DNA from: Monoraphidium neglectum
Lineage: Eukaryota > Chlorophyta > Chlorophyceae > Sphaeropleales > Selenastraceae
Direction of reading: 5' to 3'
DNA: 10,540 nucleotides
Assembly: GCF_000611645.1 (NCBI RefSeq)
Contig: NW_014012240.1
Location: 1,639 to 12,178, forward strand
Made by a program: the position numbers and the translations under genes. Numbering within the stretch: the first letter of the stretch is position 1; each line of letters begins with the position of its first letter. The notes under the pieces were generated by a model. The model saw nothing but the letters and a program-made list of their open reading frames with translations. It was not told the origin of the DNA and made no database searches. Below, piece after piece: positions 1 through 6,629 of this stretch.

Positions 1-2442
1 CCCCGCCATCCACCGATGCACGCCCCTCCTCCTCCCCTCCCACCTCTTCACCCTGCCGCTCCCCACCCTCCTCCCCACCCTCCTCCCCACCCTCTTCCCC
101 GCCGCCACCGCTGCCCCGGCCCCCCTCCTCAGCCTCAACCCCCGCCTCCCCAGCCGCCGCCGCCGCCACCGCCGATCGCCGCACCTCCAGCAGGCCCGCC
201 AGCTGTGGGTTTGCTGCCGCGATTGCCGCGGCGCTGTTGAGCGCCACCTCTGTTACGTCGACCCCCACCATGGTCCAGCCGTGGAGGGCGGCCCCCAGCA
301 GGCAGTAGATGAAGTTGGCCCCGCAACCAATGTCGAGGCCGCGCACGGGGCCTGGCGGAAAACAGGGTGTTGGTCACCGTCATGAGTTCATTTGAGGGTG
401 GAGGGGTGGGGGGGGGGATGCGTCACCCATTGGGAAGCCAGGGTGCCCGGTGTTGCCCCACCTCTGTTGGAAAAGAGTGGTGTAGCGTGTATTACATTCA
501 CTGTTGTGTATTGTAATGCACTGTGTTGTGATGGGGTGGCTCGAGAGGTGGGGGCCTCCTGAGCGTCCCGAATACGCACAGACAGGCTCCAGGGAGTGGC
601 AAAGTGAGGCGCCCTGGGAGCTAGTGGCTGCTCTGCCGGACGTCACTCCGCATTACGTCCCATCATTGATTGGCGCCCCACCTGGTGGTGATGACAGCTG
701 CAGCAGGTCCTGGATCCAATGGATATAGTTGGCCCTGTAGTGGAGACGATCATGCTGTGTTCGTGTAAGAGTTTGTGTTTGTTGGGTGTGCATGTTTGAA
801 AGTGCAAGTTCCACGAGGGCGCCTGCCTTTGAGAGTATTGAATGGGGTTTGCAGGGTGTGTGAACGCATACACCCTGCGATCTCCGCCTGCCTCCCGCCC
901 GCACGCACCTGTTCGGCACCGGCGGCACCAGCTGGCCGTCCGGCAGTGACCAGGTGACGCCGTAGTCAGCGGCCAGCAGCGTGCGGGTCAGTTCGCGGGT
1001 GGCGTGCCAACTCGTCCAGTCCAGGGTGGGGCGGCCGCCTGCAGGGGGTTGGGGGGTTAGGGGTAGAGAGGGAAGGGATGGGGTTGCCCTCTGCCGGCTG
1101 GGTGCTCATGAAGTTCATGATGTGATGGATGAGAGGATGGTGGAGGGAGAGCCGTGAAGATAGTGAGGTGTGCTGAGCGAGTGCCTGCACAAGCCTTTGA
1201 TGGTGTACCGTGTGAGAATATGAGCCAGCTGCTGCTCGCAAGCCCGCCTGCACGCTCCACTCGCAAACGCCGCTGAGCCTGGGAGGCGCCGCTGCAGGCC
1301 GGCGGGCCGGACGTGTGCGCCCTGGCTTGCAGAGGCAGCGCACAATCAAGGCCGCCCGGCTGCGGGCCAGGTTGGTTGCCTTGCCGCGCAGCCCCGAGCT
1401 GGCGGCCCGCTCACCCAAAGGCGGCTGCACAAGGAACGGCCTCAGCGCCGGGTAGCGCTCCGCTAGGGCCGCAAAGTCCGGCTCCCGGTCGAAATAGAAG
1501 TTCTCCGGGTGCATCCGCGTCGGCGCTGACCTGTCCCGCATGTGACCGCTTTCATCAGCCCCGCCTGCCGCCTCTGCCTCCACCTGAGGCGCCGCCGCCA
1601 CGTCACTGGCCGGCGCTGCCCCGTTTGAATGTGTCGCGTTGTCGCGCCCCTGCGGGGGTGCGCCAAGGCCGGCCTGCAGCGAAGCACGCGCCTCCCTCGC
1701 CTCCCTCAGCGCCTCCTCCAGCTGCGCCAGCAGCTGATGCAGGTGCAATGCAGAATTGATGATTTGTAGTAATGTAAGGAACGATGTGCGCGTTTACATT
1801 GTGTGCTGCTGCTGCAGCTGCTGCTGCTGCTGCGGCTGACGATGATGGTGATGGTGATGATGTTGTCTCTGGGGTGGAACGAGCGCTCACGTGGCGCAGA
1901 GAAGCTGGGGCGCAGCTGTGCAGCAGCTGTTCAGCGGACCCGTGTAGGGGGAACCGATGGCTGCCGCTCACACCCCGCAATCAGCACAAGCAGAAGTCAC
2001 CACCACCATAAACACTCCATCTTCGTCTGAATGTGTCACAACATGCATATCAGGGTACTCACATCACATCTCAGCACAGCACACCGCAGCCGGCTGCACC
2101 CACCTCTAAAGCCTCACTAGCCTGCTCCCGCTCGTCTGGGTTCTCCGACAGCCCCTGCTGCAGCTCAGACACCTGCTGCTCATACAGATCAATCGCATCA
2201 TCCAGCTGGCCGGCCTGCGAATGTTTGGCCGTGCGGGTTTGCGACTTGTGTGCTGTTGCATGTGAAGTGTCGGCGGGTGCGACCCCGCTGATGAGCACGG
2301 GACTGCTACACACAACGCTGCCTGATGAGCCTTCCACATTTCACGTGTGTAATTGATCGAACTCTCATGCTATTAGCAGTCCTAAGTTCGTGCATCCGCT
2401 GGGACGTGATCTGGGTCTCACCAGCTCCTCCGCGGACTCCAT
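1..2442 (-). CDS. METTL16: METTL16/FIONA1-like RNA N6-adenosine methyltransferase, 5' part (3' end outside window)
   Basis: Exons by motif matching and closing splice phase: 2422-2442, 2104-2214, 1415-1733, 909-1038, 682-734, 1-351 (runs off the window), giving 328 visible residues. Seen: MHPENFYFDREPDFAAL at about 118-134, matching the start of METTL16 (human MHxRNxYxDxPPDFxxL); GRPTLDW at 152-158; TRTLLAADYGVTW at 168-180; PNRANYIHWIQDLL at about 192-205, the family's RLNYIHWxxDL; and SAM-binding motif I, GLDIGCGANFIY, at 216-227 (family GIDIGTGASCIY). All five introns are GT-AG. Known: METTL16 methylates U6 snRNA and some mRNAs in a structured context; the plant member is FIONA1. The catalytic NPPF motif should lie beyond the left edge and is not visible. 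Odd: 117 residues precede the usual family start, and a Gly/Glu-rich stretch follows from about 272. The start ATG (2440-2442) sits in a 21-base exon and is less certain than the catalytic exons; ATG at the codon for residue 118 is the alternative. Confidence 0.85.
352..681 (-). other. intron 5 of METTL16-like gene
   Basis: The donor GTGGGG follows the exon ending SSPP, and the acceptor TTTTCCGCCAG lies just before PVRGLDIG. Joining restores a Gly codon and the reading frame. I see nothing else in it; short open frames in this stretch have no recognisable content. Confidence 0.8.
1039..1414 (-). other. intron 3 of METTL16-like gene
   Basis: Donor GTGAGC follows LVQPPL plus one base; acceptor CCTGCAG. 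The join gives PPLGGRPTLDW, which aligns to the METTL16 family. The frame stays open through the donor and well into the intron, so an uninterrupted reading frame gives a false long protein here. No other content seen. Confidence 0.85.
1734..2103 (-). other. intron 2 of METTL16-like gene, with CTG/CAG and GAT triplet runs
   Basis: Donor GTGGGT follows QASEALE; acceptor CCTGCATCAG lies before LLAQLEEAL. Both flanks are phase 0, and the join continues a Glu/Leu/Gln-rich helix. Inside, at about 1806-1862 on the plus strand, are interrupted CTG triplets followed by GAT/GGT triplets. Confidence 0.65.
1806..1862. repeat. CTG/CAG triplet run followed by GAT/GGT triplet run
   Basis: The plus strand reads runs of CTG with one GCAG interruption, then GATGATGGTGATGGTGATGATG. 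On the gene's sense strand these are CAG-type and ATC-type triplets. They lie inside the inferred intron, so they are not expected to be translated. Typical microsatellite of GC-rich algal DNA. Confidence 0.85.
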
Positions 2443-2455
2443 CTGACTTACGGAT

Positions 2456-2466
2456 CGTATATATGA
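2456..2466 (-). promoter_or_regulatory. TATA-like sequence upstream of METTL16-like start (weak)
   Basis: The minus strand reads CATATATACGA about 15-25 bases before the proposed ATG. As a TATA box it would place the transcription start at or inside the first codons, so either the start codon is further in or this is only an AT-rich patch. Confidence 0.2.
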
Positions 2467-2713
2467 CCCCGTTTTGATCCAAGTTCAAGGGCAATGGGGA
2501 AGCGCTGTCAGGACTTGCAAGCATGTCACCAGCATCACCTGCCATAAGAACAGTGTCCCATTTGAGGAGCCGCCGGCATGCCGGGTGCACGCGACATCCC
2601 TGATTCCACGGGACCTGCTGACTGAAACGCTTTGGCTGCAGCAACGAGGCGACGGCTGCTATGGGGGTATGGCCGACAGTTGCCAGCCCAACCGCAGTGG
2701 TGGGGGTTCAGTA

Positions 2714-2718
2714 TTACA
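2714..2718 (-). terminator. candidate polyadenylation signal TGTAA for panC
   Basis: TGTAA on the minus strand lies about 335 bases after the panC stop. TGTAA (UGUAA) is the usual polyadenylation signal of chlorophycean green algae, normally 10-20 bases before the cleavage site. It is the only clear copy I noticed in this intergenic stretch; a five-base match can occur by chance. Confidence 0.45.
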
Positions 2719-3052
2719 GCTTGCCGCGGGCGGCACGGCTCGAGGTAGGACTGAGCTGTGAATCTTGGGACGACCGGGGGAGTGAGGGGCTGTGAATGCC
2801 CCGCGCGTGCGTCGCACAGCGTGTGGGCGAGGAGACGCCGCATGAACGCGGCGCTGTCAAGGGACGCCAGGGCATGCCAGAAACAGCCAAGAACTCCTTG
2901 ATGAGCATCCTTGAATTCAAGCACCATACTGAATGTTGCGTTTCCAGTTCTGCATAGGGTTCAAACCACGAGCTCATCCGCACCCGGGTGTCCCCAACAT
3001 CGAGCGCCACCCCGGCATCGCCGAGCCCACCAAAGTCCCCCAGAAGATTTCA

Positions 3053-5753
3053 TCATGCGCCGCCCTGGAGCACTGTGTTGTCGATCAGCCGCACAGTGCC
3101 GCGGTCTTTCGCGGGGAAGTGCGCCGCCACCGCCAGCAGCGTCGGCTGCGCGCGCAGGTCGCTCACGGGCTGCAGGTTCTCCGCGTGGCGCAACTGTGTG
3201 TGCGTGTGTGTGCGTGTGTGTTTGTATGTGTGTGTTGTGTCAGGGGATGGGGCTTCGAGGCACCAGCACCCAGGTCACGGTGATGGCAGTCAGCAAGCCT
3301 GCCTCATGCCTTCTTTTCTCCTGACTAGGTGGGCAAACAGCACCCTTGCCATGGACTTGAGCAGTTGCTCAGAGTGAGATCGGCAGGTGGTGCAGGGCTG
3401 AACCCCTGACAGCGGCTGCTGGCGGTGCAAATCGCGCTCGCTTGTTCAGGAGCATTTGTGCGACAGAATTGCCCCGCTGCACGTCAGCCAAATGAATGAG
3501 GGGTATGCTGTCTCATTCCTCCGCACCTCAACATAGTCCACCTTGCCGCCCGCCTCTGCTATCTGCCGCGCCACCTCATCCGCCACGGCCTGAGGATCCG
3601 ACAGGCCGCCCAGCTCCTGCCCTTGCCCTGGTAACGCCGCCCCCGCGACCGCGGCCTCGGCCCACTGAATGGCGCGGGGTATGGCCAGGCACGCCTGGCG
3701 TGCCTCTGGCGACAGCCGCGCGTTTCGGCTGCGATGGGCGTGGTGTGTGGGCTGATCATGAGCGAGGGCGGGACAAGTCGGCCATGCAGTGTGCTGAACA
3801 GCCCACAAATGACTGATCGCGAAACAGCAGCCGTCACCGACTGTGTTCCCCTGTGACAGTGGAGCAAACATGCAAGGCCAGCTGCATGCAGACGACCTCG
3901 CCGACCACACAGCTGAGCTGGCGTCTTGCAACCGGCTTCTCCCCCAAATGCCCGCCGGACTTTGGCCTCGTGCGCCCGCCCCTTGATCTTCAGGAAAGTC
4001 CATTCGGCTCCCACCTGCTCATGGCCAGGCCGTCCGCCTCACGGGCGATCGGCATGCCCACGATCTCAATGGGGAAGTCCAGGTCACGCACCTGCTGGAT
4101 TGACGATGGGGGGAGTTGGTTTGTATGTGTGTTGGAGGGGGAGGCGGCCAGCGCCCCACATGTGTTGAACTAAAGTGATGGGGGGAGAGGCCATGCGCGA
4201 ACCGGGCTGGTGGGGCGCCCGTGCTTGTTGAGGCCCCTGAACCCTGCGTTGGCGATGCGCGCTATGCACAGCGACTCGCCATTCGCGTGATGACTCGCCA
4301 CTGCTGGTAGTCCTTGCGGCCAAAGACGGCCACGTCTGGCTCTACTATGTGGAACAGCTTGGTTACGATCTGTGAGCGCAATTTCGCAGGTGCGCGTGTT
4401 GTGTGCGTGTGTGCGTGCGTGTGTGTGCGTGTGGGTGAGAGAGAGAGGAGGGGAGGGAGACAGAGATAGGCACACACGCACACATACACACACAAACACA
4501 CTCATGTGTGTGTTTGCCTGTGCGTGCGTTAGTGCATGCACCAGTTGATAAGGGTGTGGGTGTCTGTGCGCAGCATTAGTTGCACTCCTACGCGTGCGGC
4601 CGTTCTGGTCAGCAGCATCCCCTCCGGGACCTCCAACAGCACCAAGCACAACGGTGCGCGCCCTGGCCCAGTTAGCGCCCAAAATCCTTAGCCCCCAGGC
4701 TCAACGCATGCGGCTGTCATGGCCGCTCGTGCCCCCCCCTACAGCCCACCGTGGCGACGCCCCTGAAGAAGTGCGGCCGGGACCCGCCGCACAGCGGCAG
4801 CTGCAGGCGCTCCACCGTCACGAACGTCTCGTGAGAGTCCGGGTGCCCGCTCTCCCGGCCGACCACGTTGCCGCCGTCACCCTCCGCGCCCTCCACTGCG
4901 GGCGCGGCGTTTTCGGGGTCGGTTCAGAGAGTCGTGTCGCATTGAATGCTGATGTCGCAGCTGGAGCAGGCATGACATGACATGCCAGCATTATAACATA
5001 CGCACAGGGTGTGGACCCCCGGCGTTTGTGCGGGGCGGCACTGCCATTAAGCGCAGCGCGGCAAAGCTGCGAGGTCGACTGAGCATGGGAGGCTGGAGGG
5101 CCAACAGCAACACAGCCATGCCTATTGCGGATGCCATGTCGCTCGCCTTGGTGGTAGAGGCTTTCGGGCTCAAACACCACCGAGCAGCCAGCTTCCTGCA
5201 GCTTCCGCCGGTCCTCCGCCTTTGGAGGGTGTGGAGGTGGAGGATGGTGAGACACGCTTGGGCTTGTGTGTATGTATGCGTTTGTGATCTTTTGTAAGAG
5301 GTGATACGCAGTGTGGAATGCTGCTGGCCCAATCTAAATGATCAGGCGGCATTGGGGCTGCATGCACTCTCACAGGCGTCGGGCTTGCGCCGTGCGTGGA
5401 GCCGAGGCTGCGTGCACCACCCCCAGACGGCACCCCGCCGCCCTGCTCACAGCGTTGCGGGGGTAGACATCAAAATCTTCGTTCGCGCTGAACTGAGGGG
5501 TGGCGTGGTGTGCAAATGGCAGAGGCAGCATATTCAAAAAACATGCGATTTGAAGCACAGAAACTCAGCCATGATGAGTGCATGGGCAAGCAGAGGGAGC
5601 TGAGGGTGCCGACATGGGCCAGAGGATGGCAAGTGCAACACGCCCCGTCATCCAAATCAGCTCAGCACATTCGTTGATTTGGTATCAGACCTGTGTTGGG
5701 TTGACATAAATGGAGGCCACCACCACATCCGTGCGCTCCCTGTGTGTGTTGCG

Positions 5754-5812
<59 letters not shown>

Positions 5813-6364
5813 GGGTTGAGCTTCACACAGAACTTGAGCTGGGAATGGGATTCAAGCTCAGAGGCCAGCCACAGGTAGGAGGGGGGCTCGAGTATGTGTG
5901 CGCGCCCAGGCAATGTCAGTTGAGTTGCTGCGCAACACCCTGGGCTCGCATGCGGCGCCGTGCAATGCCATGCGGCGCCATGCGCCCGCAGATTAGGGTG
6001 AGCCAGTAGCGCGTGCGGAGTGAGCATGAGCGGCCAGGCACGCACTTTGCCGCGCCGACGAGCGACAGGTGGCCCTCGTGCAGGTACCCCTGTGGCAGCC
6101 AGGAGCGAGGGTGAACAACAAGGGTTATACATATGGGCTCAGAGCGGTGTTGCAAAGTCGAGCACTTAACTGCACACTGCTCCAAGCCAGCAGTCAGCCA
6201 ATGGCGGAGGAAGCAATGCGGCACCCGCCGCACGCGTGCTGTCATCCTACCATTGTCGGCACAAAGCCGACCCTTTTGCCGTCCTTTTTCTGCTGCCTCG
6301 TCCAGGCCCGCATGTCCTCCTTGCTAGTGATCACAGGGATGGTTACTTGCGGCGTCGTCATCAT
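3053..6364 (-). CDS. panC: pantothenate synthetase (pantoate--beta-alanine ligase), 10 exons, complete
   Basis: Catalyses ATP-dependent condensation of pantoate with beta-alanine to pantothenate (vitamin B5), the last step before CoA synthesis; cytosolic in plants. Exons: 6251-6364, 6046-6089, 5691-5739, 5451-5492, 5147-5219, 4750-4895, 4280-4369, 4015-4091, 3527-3728, 3053-3193. All phases close and give 325 aa, close to plant PanC. Motifs: [16 protein letters not shown] at 34-49 (HxGH nucleotidyltransferase signature, split by intron 1 after PTM), SIYVNPTQF at 62-70, NEDFDVYPR at 73-81, [10 protein letters not shown] at about 147-156, [20 protein letters not shown] at 160-179, [12 protein letters not shown] at 187-198, SSRN at 211-214, GGKVDYVE, and RLIDN near the C terminus; stop TGA at 3053-3055. 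Introns 5 and 7 appear to be GC-AG, the rest GT-AG. The start is one of two adjacent ATGs (6362-6364, 6359-6361); the frame stays open upstream to an ATG at 6515-6517, adding 51 AT-rich, non-transit-like residues that I take as 5' UTR. No transit peptide seen, fitting a cytosolic enzyme. Confidence 0.93.
3194..3526 (-). other. panC intron 9 with CA-rich 3' end
   Basis: Donor GTGCGG follows GGKVDYVE; acceptor CACACACAG precedes [10 protein letters not shown]. Both are phase 0. On the sense strand the last 45 or so bases (3195-3240) are an interrupted CA tract that runs directly into the acceptor AG. The rest shows nothing recognisable. Confidence 0.9.
3195..3240. repeat. interrupted (TG/CA)n microsatellite
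   Basis: TG dinucleotides with TGCG, TTTG and TATG interruptions on the plus strand. It lies in panC intron 9, against the exon 10 acceptor. Confidence 0.9.
4092..4279 (-). other. panC intron 7, GC-AG type
   Basis: Exon 7 must run through VITRM, because PanC proteins have an IxRMV-type sequence at this point; the next bases are GCGAGT, a strong donor except for C at position 2. The acceptor is CCAGCAG. The only in-frame GT option (CGA|GTCATC) would delete five conserved residues, and the other nearby GT sites lead to a stop codon. Confidence 0.8.
4370..4749 (-). other. panC intron 6 with TG / purine / CA / TG tracts
   Basis: Donor GTGGGC follows FFRGVAT; acceptor GCTCACAG precedes [12 protein letters not shown]. 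Low-complexity DNA at about 4390-4530 fills the part nearer the acceptor, and a CA-rich stretch on the sense strand ends some 20-30 bases before the splice site. Confidence 0.9.
4390..4530. repeat. compound microsatellite TG - GA - CA - TG with inverted arms
   Basis: Plus strand order: TG/TGCG repeats (4390-4436), purine-rich GA tract (4437-4470), CA/CACG repeats (4471-4501), then TG repeats again (to about 4530). The TG and CA blocks are complementary. A tight inverted repeat CAAACACAC (4493-4501) / GTGTGTTTG (4508-4516) has a six-base loop. Confidence 0.85.
4896..5146 (-). other. panC intron 5, probable GC-AG type
   Basis: Exon 5 ends FEPESLYHQ plus one base, followed by GCGAGC after AAG; the acceptor GCCCGCAG is followed by TG GAG. 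The join gives HQVEGAEG in frame. This region varies between PanC proteins, so conservation cannot fix the donor: a weaker GT site (GGCT|GTGTTG, 27 bases further into the intron) would also keep frame and add nine codons. Confidence 0.6.
5740..6045 (-). other. panC intron 2 with long (CA)n near the acceptor
   Basis: Donor GTGCGT after LSLVGAA plus two bases; acceptor AACACACACAG before [12 protein letters not shown]. The perfect CA run at 5756-5807 sits about 15 bases from the splice site on the sense strand. Confidence 0.93.
5756..5807. repeat. perfect (TG)26 microsatellite
   Basis: Fifty-two bases of uninterrupted TG on the plus strand, (CA)26 on the panC sense strand. With its flanks (5750-5813) it forms 64 bases of strict alternating purine and pyrimidine. 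Confidence 0.97.
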
Positions 6365-6629
6365 GTCGATCTGAACTTGTAGAAAGGTTTCAATTGAATC
6401 CAAACCAAGAGTTGACAGCAGGAACCTCAAAATATAACCGCCCTGCTTGGATGGCCGGCTCTTCAGATCGGCGTTATAGGCCCACGCAGTATCATATGTT
6501 GGTAATTCATAACGCAAAACTCGATTGAGATTATTAATTGCTTCAGCGGCCGCGGGTGGCCGCGTCGTTGTCCCGATTTGACCGCGTGCTCAAGCAGCGC
6601 GCTGTTTAGTAACTCAGCAATCTCAATAC
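6365..6629. promoter_or_regulatory. head-to-head intergenic region of panC and bestrophin-like gene
   Basis: About 265 bases separate the two proposed start codons, which face away from each other. The stretch 6365-6540 is clearly richer in A and T than its surroundings, with TATTAATTG at about 6532-6540 and TTATAGG at about 6474-6480 as loose TATA-like candidates. At 6546-6563 is an inverted pair GCGGCC / GGCCGC with a six-base loop. Both 5' UTRs and any promoters must fit here, or upstream non-coding exons exist that I cannot see. Confidence 0.5.

Larger units (their letters stand above)
2443..3052. other. intergenic region between METTL16-like 5' end and panC 3' end
   Basis: About 610 bases between two genes transcribed in the same (minus) direction. 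The panC-proximal part probably holds its 3' UTR, ending near the TGTAA element at 2714-2718; the rest up to 2443 would be promoter and 5' UTR of the METTL16-like gene. Open frames here (for example 2535-2927 minus) show no recognisable protein motif. Confidence 0.6.

Noticed and set aside
16..240. Proline/histidine-rich open frame on the plus strand
   Set aside because: It is the antisense reading of the Gly/Glu-rich exon 6 of the METTL16-like gene; a C-rich repeat gives Pro codons in any frame.
966..1748. 260-codon open frame on the minus strand
   Set aside because: Only 1415-1733 of it is real coding sequence (exon 3 of the METTL16-like gene). After the GTGAGC donor it runs through intron, then overlaps exon 4 in the wrong frame; the correct frame there gives GRPTLDW and DYGVTW.
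2535..2927. 130-codon open frame on the minus strand between the two minus-strand genes
   Set aside because: No recognisable motif and no splice support; it overlaps the likely panC 3' UTR and intergenic DNA.
4390..4530. Possible CRISPR-like or tandem gene-regulatory array
   Set aside because: The units are dinucleotide microsatellites with no spacer structure, and the host is a eukaryote.
4170..4682. 170-codon open frame on the minus strand containing His/Thr repeats
   Set aside because: It is intron 6 microsatellite plus exon 7 read in the wrong frame; the right frame gives the PanC motif FGRKDYQQ.
6365..6517. 51-residue N-terminal extension of PanC from an upstream ATG
   Set aside because: In frame and open, but AT-rich, with early acidic residues, no transit-peptide character and no likeness to PanC. 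Plant PanC begins close to the later ATGs. Kept only as an alternative start.
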